A stretch of 64,000 nt of DNA from Streptomyces sp. NBC_00820 (lineage in GTDB: Bacteria; Actinomycetota; Actinomycetes; Streptomycetales; Streptomycetaceae). Positions 53,801-62,918 of this stretch are shown here, in pieces (positions within the stretch are counted from its first letter, which is position 1; each line of letters begins with the position of its first letter). The notes beneath the pieces were generated by a model that saw only the letters and a program-made list of their open reading frames with translations, was not told where the DNA came from and searched no databases. Both the position numbers and the translations under genes were made by a program. The stretch lies in NCBI RefSeq assembly GCF_036347055.1, contig NZ_CP108882.1:1178001-1242000 (forward strand), read 5' to 3'.

Positions 53801-54858
53801 CCGCGACCCACTCCGCGAGCGGCACCACCTACCAGTCGATCCTCCAGCAGTACCTCGACGCGCGGAGCGGGCTGCTCACCGGCACCTACGCGAGCGCGGA
53901 CGCCGCCGTCGCCGGCAGCGCCAACGGGGCGTCGTTCAGCACCCAGTTGCACACCGACGAGGACGACCTGCTCGCAGAGAAGGCCCGTTTCGCCGGTGAC
54001 GGACTCGGCTACTCCACCATCACCACGACCCTGGCCGGCACCACCGCCGGACCACTGAGCAGCACCTCCGACCTGGTGTACACCCACCACACGGGCACCA
54101 GCACCATGACCGACGGCAGCGACCAGAACGAAGAGGACGCGTACGAGGTCTACACCTTCGACACCAGCGGTCCGGCGCCCGTCCTCACCCAGCGGCTGTC
54201 CGCCGACGACTTCCTGACGAACCTGTCCGCCTCCGACACCGCGGCCGCGCAGGTCCCGCTCGACAGCGACGACACCGACACCACGGCGCCCGGCATGGAC
54301 GCCTTCTACACCGACGGAGACGCCCTCCCCGCGGACAGCGCGCCCTCGGGCGTCGCCAAGCGCGCTTCCTTCAGCCACGGCGGCACCGCCTCCTGGGCCG
54401 CGCAGCACTACAAGGACAAGGACGAACTGCGCACCGACTGCACCAACTTCGCCTCCAAGTCCCTGAACAGGGGAGGCGGCGCGCACATGGAGTACGGATC
54501 GGTCGTCGACATCAAGCGCAGCCCGTACGAATGGTGGCGCAAGTCGAAGTCGGACATGACCTACTCCTGGTCGGCCGCCAACAACTTCGCCAACTTCATG
54601 GGCAAGGAGAACAGCGTCACCTGGGTCAAGAAGCTCAGCAGCGTCTCGGCCGGCGACATCATGCTGCTCGAGTACGCGGGCGACGGGGACTCCAACCTCG
54701 ACCACGCCGGAGTGATCTACGCCGCCGGCTCCTCGACCGGCTCCATCAAGGTCTACCAGCACTCGAGCCACTACCGTAAGACGAACCTCGCCGCCATCAT
54801 CAAGCGCCGTCCGGGCGTCACGGTCTACATCGCCCACATCACACCCCACTGGTACTGA
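50827..54858 (+). CDS. Large secreted DNRLRE/fibronectin-like protein with C-terminal amidase (Amidase_6-type) domain
   Basis: 1343 residues from GTG 50827 (ATG 50863 possible). The signal peptide ends near AVAAP (about 51). An RHS-element-like N-terminal region includes TVYPVTIDPD. Two DNRLRE-like carbohydrate or surface-adhesion domains lie at about 316-490 and 726-890, with Ig/fibronectin-like repeats between and after them. The C-terminal ~140 residues form an amidase-like domain: TDCTNFASKSLNRGGG with a candidate nucleophile Cys (about 1203) and NLDHAGVIYAAG with His (about 1290), a papain-like Cys-His order. This modular plan matches secreted surface proteins or polymorphic effectors. 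The downstream gene begins one base after its stop. Confidence 0.82.
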   Translation: MSIHWTPHFDQGMHLPALRAARRTAVLAAAALTLNITLAAGIAGSAVAAPALSRSDAQADGTTGDGTAGDAASALSEASDTGEPVHITGLDDEFSTTYANPDGTLTTQLSEGQQRIAHADGTYAPVDLTLRRVGKHGWMPRNSPVPVVISGGGSRTAATMTKSDGSKVGVGWPSRLPAPKVHGGVATYRVSAAENLVVSTTASGFTAHVVLTARPSRNLALKLPLVLGGKVGVRQTRNGALAMRSGTSGVTVASAHQFTMWDSAHGAEAVPDDEHKVATTLAKGPDGSTLMQLRPSMKFLTSPRTVYPVTIDPDISSLSRVGDTYVYTGNTTPEISSYRLMVGTWDSGTTNYRSYLNWKLDAILGKHVVSAQLKLYQYDANTCTPQPISIHPLDSGFSSSTVWANKPVSDYTASWWVSDSFNHGDETDGCANASETVDITKIIKGWVDGTHDQHGIVMNNAGDDLTYGKRFCSMNPDSSHSSCNTATREPTLAVTYNTLPAKPSGLQATPGSTSGSAAYVTSTTPALAALVKDADANSLTTQFSLATSAGTVVATGSGASVASGAKAAWSVPAGVLSDRTAYKFQVRSSDGTDYSAWSSWLNFTVDTSKAPKPPADLPTALQSGATQTLTPILSGVASAPSGNTVQADFLLYDSTGAALGGSPLATIGTGNGERAAVQVPAGLLNDGSTYTWKMRACSNSRCSGYTDPQSFTVHLPGAPATPTTTTTVIGSSAMTQATVDTGATDCSGSACTGTKASTLKVGASGTTHWRGYVLPDLSSIPSGAQVTSATLSMGTAGCMGGCEAHDIEVHPLNADWATDGTGTDLVAAASGDTLDVSAADPAALDVTSAVQLWLDGSNPDEGLALQAADEGSDTTTGATYPASGTKLTVTYLVPGAPDAPTAVTATPASSGLLVHWNAPENTGYSGDITSYTVTAYTAGTTQAAQTTVDAATVGTTAVLSGLVNGGGYTVTVTATTSHGTSAPATSALTRPAATHSASGTTYQSILQQYLDARSGLLTGTYASADAAVAGSANGASFSTQLHTDEDDLLAEKARFAGDGLGYSTITTTLAGTTAGPLSSTSDLVYTHHTGTSTMTDGSDQNEEDAYEVYTFDTSGPAPVLTQRLSADDFLTNLSASDTAAAQVPLDSDDTDTTAPGMDAFYTDGDALPADSAPSGVAKRASFSHGGTASWAAQHYKDKDELRTDCTNFASKSLNRGGGAHMEYGSVVDIKRSPYEWWRKSKSDMTYSWSAANNFANFMGKENSVTWVKKLSSVSAGDIMLLEYAGDGDSNLDHAGVIYAAGSSTGSIKVYQHSSHYRKTNLAAIIKRRPGVTVYIAHITPHWY

Positions 54859-54859
54859 C

Positions 54860-55330
54860 ATGACACGAACACGCACGACCACTCCGTGGGTCGCTCTCGG
54901 GGTCGCCGTCCTGCTGGCCGGAGGTGCCGGACTGGCCTGGGGCGCGCCTCGCGACCAGTGGGACTACCGCGGGGCGAGCCGGTCCGGGCTGCCCGCCGTG
55001 ACGTACACGGGCGACCGCGGCGCCCCCGGCGCGCTCAAGCTGTATCTCCGGCTCTATGTGCGGGGTCTGCGCGACGGTGAGGCGGACCGGCTGACGGACC
55101 TGTCCTGGCACCGCCGCTGGTTCGCCCGCCGTGCCGAGGACGCGGCCGCCCACCGGGTCATCGACACCTACGGCAAGGGGGCGGCGGGACCGGTCTCCGT
55201 CGACCTGACTCCCGAGGACCCGTACGACGTGCGCGGCGGCACGATCCACTTCCGCCGCACCGGACAGCAGCAGGCCTTCACCGTCTTCAAGCGCGACGGG
55301 CTGTGGCTGTTCGTCATCGGGTCGGACTAG
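54860..55330 (+). CDS. Small membrane-anchored or exported protein coupled to the amidase protein
   Basis: 156 residues; no family recognised. One N-terminal hydrophobic segment (about 10-30) may be a signal or an anchor. The rest is basic and acidic, with LYLRLYVRGLRDGEADRL, a SWHRRWFARRAEDAA stretch and a C-terminal IHFRRTGQQQAFTVFKR. It starts one base after the upstream stop, so the two are co-translated. Possible immunity or chaperone partner of the amidase; this is inferred only from position. Confidence 0.7.
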   Translation: MTRTRTTTPWVALGVAVLLAGGAGLAWGAPRDQWDYRGASRSGLPAVTYTGDRGAPGALKLYLRLYVRGLRDGEADRLTDLSWHRRWFARRAEDAAAHRVIDTYGKGAAGPVSVDLTPEDPYDVRGGTIHFRRTGQQQAFTVFKRDGLWLFVIGSD

Positions 55331-55364
55331 GTCCTGTCGTCAGGCTCCCGTCCGGACGCGACGA

Positions 55365-55393
55365 GGGCGCCCCGGCTCGCTGCCGGGGCGCCC
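55365..55393. terminator. Perfect 12-bp hairpin between convergent units
   Basis: GGGCGCCCCGGC (55365-55376) and GCCGGGGCGCCC (55382-55393), 5-nt loop, serving the amidase operon and probably the leftward transporter gene. Confidence 0.85.
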
Positions 55394-55454
55394 GGCCGGC
55401 CTTCGGTCGGCGTGCCGTCGTACGGTCGCGCCCCTCGAAGGTGAGAACGCGTTG

Positions 55455-56837
55455 TCAGGCCGCTGCCGGAGCGCCGCTTCGGCGCAGGCGCAGCGGGGCG
55501 TACACGGCGACCGAGGCCACGAACGCGGCGTAGTAGGCCAGGTCGCCGCCGTGCAGAGCGGTGGCGACCGGCCCGACGTACAGCGTGGTGTTCATGAACG
55601 GCACCGCCGCGGCGAACGCGGCCGCGAAGGCGAGCACGGCCGGCCACCACGGCCGCGGACGGTCCAGTTCGGCCCGCAGGTCCAGCGGGCGGCCGCCGCG
55701 TGAGCGGGCCCGGGCGAGCCAGTCGACCAGGACGACGCCGACGAAGCCGGGGATCCAGTACCCCACGAACAGAAGCACGTTCTGGAAGCGGGCCGTGGTG
55801 TCGGCGGCGTGCATCCACAGCACGAGCGCGAAGCCGAGCACGGCCGCGACGGCCGCGGCGAGCGGCCGGGGCAGGCGCACCCCGGCGGTCTGCAGGGCGA
55901 GCGAACCGCTGTAGTCGTTCATCGCGTTGCTGCACACCGAGGAGACCACGACGGCCAGCAGGCCGAACGCGCCGGCCGCCCCGCCGCCCAGCAGTCGCTG
56001 CACGCCCGCCGCGGTCTGGTCGGTCAGCAGCCGCCCGGCCCACAGGCCCAGCGTCTCCACCCCCACGTAGGCGGCGGTGAGGCCGAGCAGCGTGTACCAG
56101 AACATCCGCGGCCGGGAGGAGCCGGTGGGCAGGTAGCGGCTGAAGTCGGAGGCGTACGGCGCCCACGACAGCGACAGGCTCAGCGCGACGGTGCTGGTCA
56201 GCAGGAACGCCCCGACCTGGTCCGGGCCGTGGACAGTGCCGGAGACGGGCAGCGGCACCCCGCGCAGGAGGGCTACGCCAAGGGCGGCGAACGCGGCCCC
56301 CAGCACGAACGTCATCACGCTCTGGAGCCGGTGGATGACCTCGTACCCGAAGATGCCGACCACGCCCTGCAGCACCAGCACCCCGAGCACGCCCGCCCAG
56401 AACGGCCAGCCCAGCAGCCGGGCGAGCGCGTCCCCGCCGAACAGCCCGATCAGCGCGTCCCAGGCGATGGACGACAGCCACTGCAGCACCCCGGGGAGCG
56501 CGACCGCCCGGCCGAACGCGAGCCGTGACAGCGGGAGTTGGCCGGCTCCGGTGAGACTGCCCCACGTGCCCAGGTAGGCGGCCGGCAGCGCGCCGAGCAC
56601 GGTGCCCAGCGCCATGGCGGTGAAGGCCGGCCAGAAGCCGAGGCCCAGCGCGATCCCGATGGTGCCGGAGAACACCCCGGTCATGGTCAGGTTCGGTGCG
56701 AACCAGACGGTGAACAGCCGCGCGGGCCGGCCGTACCGGTTGTCCTCGGGCACCGGGCCGATGCCGTGCCGTTCGACGGAAAGGTCGCGGGAGCCCGTGG
56801 GCATGCGCCCGTCGAACACGGCGTGGTCGATGGTCAT
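55455..56837 (-). CDS. NCS1 transporter, likely hydroxymethylpyrimidine/thiamine precursor permease (CytX-like)
   Basis: 460 residues from ATG 56837 (AGGAAG upstream); the frame runs on to 57011 but without family sequence. Twelve helices. NCS1 signature: APNLTMTGVFSGTIGIALGL in helix 1, LSLSWAPYASDFSRYLP, and VCSNAMNDYSGSLALQTAG. Divergent from thiM-thiE across a TPP riboswitch. The riboswitch lies on the other strand, so the transporter itself is not obviously under its control, but the context suggests uptake of a pyrimidine precursor. Confidence 0.85.
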   Translation of the reverse strand: MTIDHAVFDGRMPTGSRDLSVERHGIGPVPEDNRYGRPARLFTVWFAPNLTMTGVFSGTIGIALGLGFWPAFTAMALGTVLGALPAAYLGTWGSLTGAGQLPLSRLAFGRAVALPGVLQWLSSIAWDALIGLFGGDALARLLGWPFWAGVLGVLVLQGVVGIFGYEVIHRLQSVMTFVLGAAFAALGVALLRGVPLPVSGTVHGPDQVGAFLLTSTVALSLSLSWAPYASDFSRYLPTGSSRPRMFWYTLLGLTAAYVGVETLGLWAGRLLTDQTAAGVQRLLGGGAAGAFGLLAVVVSSVCSNAMNDYSGSLALQTAGVRLPRPLAAAVAAVLGFALVLWMHAADTTARFQNVLLFVGYWIPGFVGVVLVDWLARARSRGGRPLDLRAELDRPRPWWPAVLAFAAAFAAAVPFMNTTLYVGPVATALHGGDLAYYAAFVASVAVYAPLRLRRSGAPAAA

Positions 56838-57014
56838 GAACGCTTCCTGGGATCGGGGACAGGACCGGCGGGACAGGTGCCCGCAGGTTCCACAGTGCCA
56901 TCGCACGGCACACGGCATTGTCGTCGTACGGAAGGCGGCCGCCGCCACCGGGTCGCCGCGGCCACGGCCCGGAGGTCCGCGTCCACCACCGTCCCACCAG
57001 GGCGTTAGCATGTT

Positions 57015-57097
57015 CGACGAGACACGGGGTGCCCCCGCCGGGGGCTGAGATCACACCCGTCGAACCTGATCTGGCTCGTACCAGCGAAGGGATGTCG
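57015..57097 (+). ncRNA. TPP riboswitch (THI element)
   Basis: The conserved core is readable: ACACGGGGTGC, CCGGGGGCTGAGA, ACCCGTCGAACCTGATCTGG and ACCAGCGAAGGGA, in the order of the thi-box aptamer. CGAC (57015-57018) can pair with GTCG (57094-57097) as P1. The conserved AAGGGA (57087-57092) is also the ribosome site for thiM at 57101, so ligand binding would occlude it and repress translation. Confidence 0.95.
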
Positions 57098-57100
57098 CGC

Positions 57101-57925
57101 ATGACGCGCCCTGCCGACGATCTGTCCGCCCTCTGTGCCGAGGCGCTCACGCGACTGCGGGAGACCGGCCCGCTGGTGCAGTGCCTCACCAACAACGTGG
57201 TCACCAATTTCACCGCCAACGTGCTGCTCGCGCTCGGCGCGACCCCGGCGATGGTGGACATCCCCCAGGAGGCGGGACCGTTCGCGAAGGTGGCCTCCGG
57301 GGTGCTGGTGAACCTCGGCACCCCGCACGCCGAGCAGCGGGCGGCGATGACGGAGGCGGCCGGGGCCGCGGCCGGCTCCGGCACGCCCTGGGTCCTCGAC
57401 CCGGTGGCCGTCGGATCGCTGCCGGTGCGCACCGCGCTCGCCCGGGACCTGCTCGCGTTCGCCCCGACCGTGGTGCGCGGCAACGCCTCGGAGATCATCG
57501 CGGTGGCCGGGAACGGCTCCGGCGGGCGCGGCGTGGACACGACCGACGACGTCGAGGCCGCCGCGTCCGCCGCGGCCTCCCTGGCCCGGTCCACCGGCGG
57601 CGTCGTCGCCGTCTCGGGCCCCGTCGACCTGCTCACCGACGGGCGCCGGACCGTGCGGGTCGCCAACGGCGACGCCCTGCTGACGCGGGTGACCGGCGGC
57701 GGGTGCGCCCTGGGGGCGGTCATGGCCGCCTTCGCGTCGCTCGTTCCCGCGGACGGCGACCGGCTCGCCGCCACCGCCGCGGCCGTCACCGTCTACACCG
57801 TCGCCGCCGAAGTGGCCGCGGCGCGCGCCACGGGGCCCGGCAGCTTCGCCGTCGCCTTCCTCGACGCGCTCGCCGGTCTCGACGAGGCCGCGCTCACCGC
57901 CCGGGCCGCGGTCTCGTGGGCGTGA
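57101..57925 (+). CDS. thiM: Hydroxyethylthiazole kinase
   Basis: 274 residues. It phosphorylates the thiazole moiety 4-methyl-5-(2-hydroxyethyl)thiazole in the salvage pathway. Visible: [39 protein letters not shown] and the anion-hole loop [18 protein letters not shown] 57101 fits the AAGGGA at 57087-57092; the ATG at 57092 is too close to it. Coupled to thiE by a GTGA overlap. Confidence 0.95.
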   Translation: MTRPADDLSALCAEALTRLRETGPLVQCLTNNVVTNFTANVLLALGATPAMVDIPQEAGPFAKVASGVLVNLGTPHAEQRAAMTEAAGAAAGSGTPWVLDPVAVGSLPVRTALARDLLAFAPTVVRGNASEIIAVAGNGSGGRGVDTTDDVEAAASAAASLARSTGGVVAVSGPVDLLTDGRRTVRVANGDALLTRVTGGGCALGAVMAAFASLVPADGDRLAATAAAVTVYTVAAEVAAARATGPGSFAVAFLDALAGLDEAALTARAAVSWA

Positions 57926-58599
57926 CCCCCGCCGGTCCGGGCCGGCCGGACTACTCCGTCTACCTGGTCACCGACACCGCGCAGTGCGCCGCCCGGGGCC
58001 GGGATGCGGTGGCGACGGTCGCCGAGGCCGTGGCCGGTGGCGCCACCGCCGTCCAGGTGCGCGAGAAGGACACCTCCGCCCGCGCCTTCCTCGACACGGT
58101 GCTGCGGATCTCCGTGGTGCTTCCGGAGCGGGTCGCGCTGTTCGTCAACGACCGGGTGGACGTCTTCCTCGCCGCCCGCGCGGCAGGCGCCCGCGTCACC
58201 GGCGTCCATGTCGGGCAGTCCGACCTGCCGCCCGGTGCCGTCCGCGCGCTGATCGGAGCGGACGCCGTGCTCGGTCTGAGCGCCGCGACCCCGGCCGAGC
58301 TGCGGGCCGCCGCCGAGGACCCGGCCCGGGTGGACTACGTGGGCATCGGGGCCCTGCACGCGACGCGCACCAAGACCGACGCGCCGCCCGCCCTGGGGCA
58401 CGAGGGGTTCGCCGCGCTGGTGCGCGCCACGCCTCTGCCCGCCGTCGCGATCGGCGGGGTCCTCGTGGCCGACATGCCGTCATTGCGCGCGTCCGGTGCG
58501 GCGGGGGGCGCGATCGTCTCCGGCATCTGCGCCGCCGCCGACCCGCGCGCCGCCGCACGGTCCTACGCGGACGCGTGGGCCTCGGGAGTGCGGGCCTGA
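57922..58599 (+). CDS. thiE: Thiamine-phosphate synthase
   Basis: 225 residues from GTG 57922. It joins HMP-PP and thiazole phosphate to thiamine phosphate. Motifs: [43 protein letters not shown] and VAIGGV, a (beta/alpha)8 barrel. It ends the riboswitch-controlled operon. Confidence 0.95.
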   Translation: MTPAGPGRPDYSVYLVTDTAQCAARGRDAVATVAEAVAGGATAVQVREKDTSARAFLDTVLRISVVLPERVALFVNDRVDVFLAARAAGARVTGVHVGQSDLPPGAVRALIGADAVLGLSAATPAELRAAAEDPARVDYVGIGALHATRTKTDAPPALGHEGFAALVRATPLPAVAIGGVLVADMPSLRASGAAGGAIVSGICAAADPRAAARSYADAWASGVRA

Positions 58600-58611
58600 G
58601 CCTCGGCTCCC

Positions 58612-59784
58612 CTACGGGGCGTTGCCGGGGCCGTACCAGTCCAGGCACAGCACGGTGGCGTCGTCGGCCAGGCGCCCTTCGCAGGCTTCGGTGACCGCTG
58701 CGGTCAGGGTGCGCACGACCTCGCGGGGGTGGTCGGTGGCGGTGTCATGGATCAGGCCGGGCAGGTCGACGGCCGCCGCCCGGCGTTCCCGCATCCCGTC
58801 GGTGTGCAGTACGAGGCGGTCGCCGGGCCGCAGGTCGAGGTTCTGCACCCGGTAGGGGCCGGGCGCCGGGACGCCGAAGGGCAGGTCGACGTTCAGGCCC
58901 ACCTCGCCGACCGTGCCGTCGCGCAGGCGCAGCGGCCAGGGATGGCCCGCGTTGACGACCTGTGCGCCCCGGCCGTCGAGGGCGATGCGCAGCAGCTGGC
59001 CGGTGGCGTGGGTGCCGTGTCCGTGGTCGAGGAGGGCCTGGTGGGTGCGGCGGGCCTGTTCGGCCAGGTCGGTCCCTTCGCGGCGGGCGCCGCGTGAGGC
59101 GTTGACCAGGAGGGTGGCCATGAGGGACGCGGCGACGTCGTGGCCCATGGCGTCCGTGACGGACAGATGCAGGGTGCCGGGGTCGAGGGAGTAGTCGTAG
59201 GTGTCACCGGCGACGCTCTCGGCCGGCACCAGGGCCGCGGCGAGCGCGAACTCGGCCGCCTCGTGGGACGCCGCCGACGGCAGGAGCTGGTGCTGGATCT
59301 CGGCGGCCAGGGTCAGCGGGGCGGTGCGCCGGCTCCACTGGTAGACGTCGGTGAAGCGGCGGTCGGTCACGATGACGTACGCCAGCGCGTGCGCGGTCTC
59401 CTCGATCTGCTCCAGCACGTCCTGCGGCGCGTGCGGGAGGAAGAGTTCGAGCACGCCGATGGTGTCGCCCCGGTGGCTGACGGGTACGAGCACCCGCTCC
59501 GCCCGCTCGCCGTCCGGCACCCGCAGCGGTCTCTGGGTGCGCAGGACCTCGTCGTAGGCGCTGCCGGCCAGCGGGGTCTCGCCGGCGCGCCTGTCCTGGT
59601 CCGGGGTGGCCTCCTCGCTGATCCGCACCACCCGGCGGCCGGCCACGTCGAGGAGCAGGAACGACACGTACCACGCGCCGAACCGGTCACGCAGACCACG
59701 CGCGACGACGTCGAGGGACCTCATCGGGGCGACCGCCTCCGCCCTCGCCAGCACCCCGGCCAGTCCGATCCGATCACGCGCCAC
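58612..59784 (-). CDS. GAF-PP2C (SpoIIE-type) serine phosphatase
   Basis: 390 residues from GTG 59784, with AGGGAGG upstream; the frame runs to 59886. A GAF-like domain (about 20-150, with [17 protein letters not shown]) is followed by a PP2C-type phosphatase domain: [53 protein letters not shown] and [10 protein letters not shown] with metal-binding Asp residues. Typical of RsbU-like regulators of anti-anti-sigma proteins; no anti-sigma or STAS gene is adjacent. Ends next to thiE, convergent. Confidence 0.9.
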   Translation of the reverse strand: MARDRIGLAGVLARAEAVAPMRSLDVVARGLRDRFGAWYVSFLLLDVAGRRVVRISEEATPDQDRRAGETPLAGSAYDEVLRTQRPLRVPDGERAERVLVPVSHRGDTIGVLELFLPHAPQDVLEQIEETAHALAYVIVTDRRFTDVYQWSRRTAPLTLAAEIQHQLLPSAASHEAAEFALAAALVPAESVAGDTYDYSLDPGTLHLSVTDAMGHDVAASLMATLLVNASRGARREGTDLAEQARRTHQALLDHGHGTHATGQLLRIALDGRGAQVVNAGHPWPLRLRDGTVGEVGLNVDLPFGVPAPGPYRVQNLDLRPGDRLVLHTDGMRERRAAAVDLPGLIHDTATDHPREVVRTLTAAVTEACEGRLADDATVLCLDWYGPGNAP

Positions 59785-59987
59785 GACAGCCTCCCTGGGT
59801 CTCACCGACTCTTTCTCACAGCCGGCCGGGGCATCGGCGGTACGACACGCCTCCTCACGGGAGAACCGGATCGGCACGCCTGTCACGCAGAGTCACTTTC
59901 GGTCCTGTTTTGCCGGGGATCGGCGCAGGTAGGACGCGTATGCGGGGCGAGTAGCCGCCGCGGACACGACTCGACGAGACAACACAC

Positions 59988-60350
59988 ATGGAGTCGAAGG
60001 TGAACCACAGGAGCCACCTCTCCCGGGCCGTCACCGTGACGGCCGTCCTCCTCCTCGGTCCGGGCCTCCCGGGCACCCAGGCGCTGGCCGCCCCGTCGCG
60101 GGCCGCGGCCGCCACCCCGCCCGGCCTGTCCTGCACCACCGGGAAGCACAACAACGACGAATACACCGGCTTCGCCCTGTGCGAGAACCGGGGGTCCCAG
60201 ACCCAGACCTTCTGGGTGCACCTCGTGTGCGGCTGGTCACCCGACGTCGACGGCGACCATGTCACGGTCCCGCCCGGCGGCGTCAACCAGTCCACCGCCC
60301 ACTGTTCCGTCCTCGGTTCGGGCATCGGGGAGATCAGCGTGCAGCCGTAG
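59988..60350 (+). CDS. Small secreted protein
   Basis: 120 residues, unknown. The signal peptide ends near ALAAP (about 34). The mature part has LSCTTGKHNNDE, FALCENRGS, LVCGWSPDVDGD and a TAHCSVLGSG end; four cysteines probably form two disulphides. ATG 59988 lacks a strong ribosome site, and GTG 60000 is also possible. Confidence 0.65.
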   Translation: MESKVNHRSHLSRAVTVTAVLLLGPGLPGTQALAAPSRAAAATPPGLSCTTGKHNNDEYTGFALCENRGSQTQTFWVHLVCGWSPDVDGDHVTVPPGGVNQSTAHCSVLGSGIGEISVQP

Positions 60351-60598
60351 TCCGCGGGGCCGCCGTACCGGCTGTACTCGCCGTACCTGCCGAGGCCGCC
60401 ATGGCCGGCAACGCCCGGCCCGACGGCACCTTTTGGCCGATACAGCGCATTAGCGAGGATCCGGGTGAGCCCGGACGTTACGGTGGACCCGGATCTTTCC
60501 CAGGAGCGCCGCCGGGCCGAAGTCCGGCTGCGCTCCTGAGAGTTGTCGCGGGTCCGCGTCCGTCGCCGTACGCCTCCGTTCGCTGGAAAGGTGTCGCC
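60351..60598. promoter_or_regulatory. Spacer before the second secreted protein
   Basis: No gene seen. Its last bases contain GGAAAGG, the ribosome site for ATG 60599. No clear promoter pair. Confidence 0.35.
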
Positions 60599-61156
60599 AT
60601 GACCGGAAAGAAGCGGCTCACCACTCTGGTCGGCCTGCTCGCGCTCGCTCTGGGAAACGTCGCCCTCGTCTCCACCCCCGCGCACGCCGCGGCCGGCACC
60701 ATCTCCTGCACCGGCTGGAGCCATACGACCTACAGCCCCGGCCTGACCAACACCGTGCGCCCCACGACGGTGACCGTGGCCGGCCGGCTGAACGTCATCG
60801 ACGAGCACAGCCCGACCGGCAGTTGCCTGGCGCTCGGCTCCAGCGCCTCGGCCGGCGTACGGAACGTGACCGCGCTGCTGAACCTGAGCTGCAACGCCGT
60901 CCTGACCGAGACGGGCACGGAGACGATCGAGTGGAACGACGGGCGGTCCACGTCCTTCTCCTTCACCGCGACCGCCGCGCACGTCGGCTCCAACACCGTG
61001 CTGACCGAGACCGGCACGGTCACCTCCGGCGAGTTCCTCGGCGAGAAGGTGGTGGAGACGTTCACCGCGGCCAACCTGGCCTTCACCGACTGCGCCACCG
61101 AGACCGGGGTCACCAGCCTCGACTACGCGACGGTGCTCACCGTCCTGCCGCTGTAG
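60599..61156 (+). CDS. Secreted protein of unknown function
   Basis: 185 residues. The signal peptide ends at about THAHA-like STPAHA (29). The mature part has an alternating Thr/Ser-rich beta pattern: ISCTGWSH, GSCLALGSSA, LLNLSCNAVLTETGTETIEW, then LTETGTVTSGEFLGEKVVET. Cysteines at four positions. Weak internal repeat around TETGT. No domain recognised. Confidence 0.75.
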   Translation: MTGKKRLTTLVGLLALALGNVALVSTPAHAAAGTISCTGWSHTTYSPGLTNTVRPTTVTVAGRLNVIDEHSPTGSCLALGSSASAGVRNVTALLNLSCNAVLTETGTETIEWNDGRSTSFSFTATAAHVGSNTVLTETGTVTSGEFLGEKVVETFTAANLAFTDCATETGVTSLDYATVLTVLPL

Positions 61157-61174
61157 GGGAGTTCGTCACGCCGG

Positions 61175-62170
61175 TCAGAACACGCGGATCGGGATCTCCG
61201 CCGGGTCGGCGAGCAGTTCGGTGATCTCGTCGTCCAGCCGGACCAGCGTGACGGAGGCACCGGCCATGTCGAGCGAGGTGCAGTACTCCCCCACGTAGCT
61301 GCGCCAGATCTCGATGCCTCGCTCGGCCAGTTGCCTGTGGACCCGCCCGTACACGAGGTAGAGCTCACCGATGGGTGTGCCGCCGAGGCCGTTGACCATC
61401 AGCGCGACACGGTCACCGGCCGAGAACGGCAGGTCGTCCACCACCGCCTCGACGAGTTCGCCCACCATCTCGTCCGCCGACCGCAGCTCCTCCCGTCTGC
61501 GGCCCGGCTCCCCGTGGATGCCGACGCCCATCTCGACCGCGTCGTCGGGAAGTTCGAAGAGCGGCGAACCCTTCGCGGGCGGGGTGCAGGCGGTGAGCGC
61601 CATGCCCATCGTCCGGGTGACGGAGTTGACCTTCTCCCCGATCCGGTACACCTCGTCGAGGTCCGCGCCCCGCTCGGCGGCCGCGCCGACGGCCTTCATC
61701 ACGAAGAAGTTGCCGGCGACCCCGCGTCTGCCGACGGTGTACGTCGAGTCCTGTACGGCCACGTCGTCGTCGATGAACAGCGTCCGCACGCTCACCCCGT
61801 CGGCCTGGGACAGCTCCTCGGCCATCTCGAAGGCCATCCGGTCGCCGGTGTAGTTGTTGACCAGCAGCAGGACACCCTTCGGGGAGGCGACCAGTCTGAC
61901 CGTCTCGTAGACCGACTCGGCCGGCGGGGCGGAGAACACGTCGCCGGGGCAGGCGGCGTCGAGCATCCCCTTGCCGACGGTCATCACATGCGCCGGCTCG
62001 TGACCGGACCCGGACCCCTGGACGATGGAGACCTTGTCCTCCCGCGGGGCGTCGGCACGCATGATCAGGTTGTACTCGGGGACGTACCTCAGCGTGTCGG
62101 GGTTGGCCAGGGCGAGCCCCTCCAGCATCTGCGCCACGTAGTCCCGCGGGTCGTTGACGAACTTCTTCAT
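61175..62170 (-). CDS. dhaK: Dihydroxyacetone kinase, substrate-binding subunit DhaK
   Basis: 331 residues. Substrate His lies in GVGIHGEPGRR; GSGSGHEPAH and NNYTGDRMAFEMA are conserved. It binds dihydroxyacetone or a related ketose as a hemiaminal. Downstream of dhaL. DhaM is not visible, so the phosphoryl donor (ATP or PEP chain) is undetermined; a related role with erythrulose is possible. Confidence 0.92.
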   Translation of the reverse strand: MKKFVNDPRDYVAQMLEGLALANPDTLRYVPEYNLIMRADAPREDKVSIVQGSGSGHEPAHVMTVGKGMLDAACPGDVFSAPPAESVYETVRLVASPKGVLLLVNNYTGDRMAFEMAEELSQADGVSVRTLFIDDDVAVQDSTYTVGRRGVAGNFFVMKAVGAAAERGADLDEVYRIGEKVNSVTRTMGMALTACTPPAKGSPLFELPDDAVEMGVGIHGEPGRRREELRSADEMVGELVEAVVDDLPFSAGDRVALMVNGLGGTPIGELYLVYGRVHRQLAERGIEIWRSYVGEYCTSLDMAGASVTLVRLDDEITELLADPAEIPIRVF

Positions 62171-62239
62171 CCCGTCGCTCCTTCGTGGTACCGGTCCGGG
62201 TGCCGGAGGCGGCCCGGGAACCAGGCCCGGCGTCAGCCG

Positions 62240-62896
62240 TCAGTCGCGGGCGTCCCAGTCCGCCGCGACCCGCTCCGCCATGACGGCGACCGCCACCGCG
62301 CCCGGGTCCGGCGAGCCGATGCTGCGCTCGCCGGTGTAGCTCTGGCGCCCGCGCCGGGCCTGCATGGATGTCGTCGCGTCGGCCGCGGCACGGGCCGAAG
62401 TGGCGGCCAGCCGGGCCAGTTCCGCCGCGCTGTCCCCCTGTTCGCCGTCGGCCAGCCGCTGCTCCAGGGCGTCGGTCATCGGTATCAGCGCGTCCAGCAG
62501 CGTCTTGTCTCCCAGGCCGGACTTTCCCCGCGTCCCTATTCCCTCGGCCGCGGCCCGCAGCATGGCCACCGCGTCCCGGGCGTCCGGTTCCGGCCGGTCC
62601 TTCACGGCCCCGGACGCCCGCAGGAACGCCGTGCCCCACAGCGGCCCCGACGTGCCGCCCACCCGCTTGGAGATCACCAGAGCGACGTTCTTGAGGAGGT
62701 CGGCCGGCGTGCCCGTCGCGAGGGTGTCCCAGTCGGCGAGCACGATCTCGAAGCCGCGGGCGAGCGAGAACCCGAAGTCCCCGTCGCCCGCGACGGCGTC
62801 GAGGTCGCTGAAGGCCTTCTCGTTGTCGACCGCCGTCCGGGCCATGGTCCGGACGACGAAGGCGAGGTCGTCGGCGGGGGTCGATGGCGATGACAT
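62240..62896 (-). CDS. dhaL: Dihydroxyacetone kinase, nucleotide-binding subunit DhaL
   Basis: 218 residues from ATG 62896 (AGGAG upstream). The Mg/ADP site reads VAGDGDFGFSLARG, with KRVGGTSGPLWG and GKSGLGDKTLLDAL after it. DhaL transfers phosphate to the DhaK-bound ketose. Lies 22 bp after the HAD stop and about 70 bp before dhaK, one operon. Confidence 0.92.
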   Translation of the reverse strand: MSSPSTPADDLAFVVRTMARTAVDNEKAFSDLDAVAGDGDFGFSLARGFEIVLADWDTLATGTPADLLKNVALVISKRVGGTSGPLWGTAFLRASGAVKDRPEPDARDAVAMLRAAAEGIGTRGKSGLGDKTLLDALIPMTDALEQRLADGEQGDSAAELARLAATSARAAADATTSMQARRGRQSYTGERSIGSPDPGAVAVAVMAERVAADWDARD

Positions 62897-62918
62897 GACT
62901 CTCCTGACTGCGGCGGCT

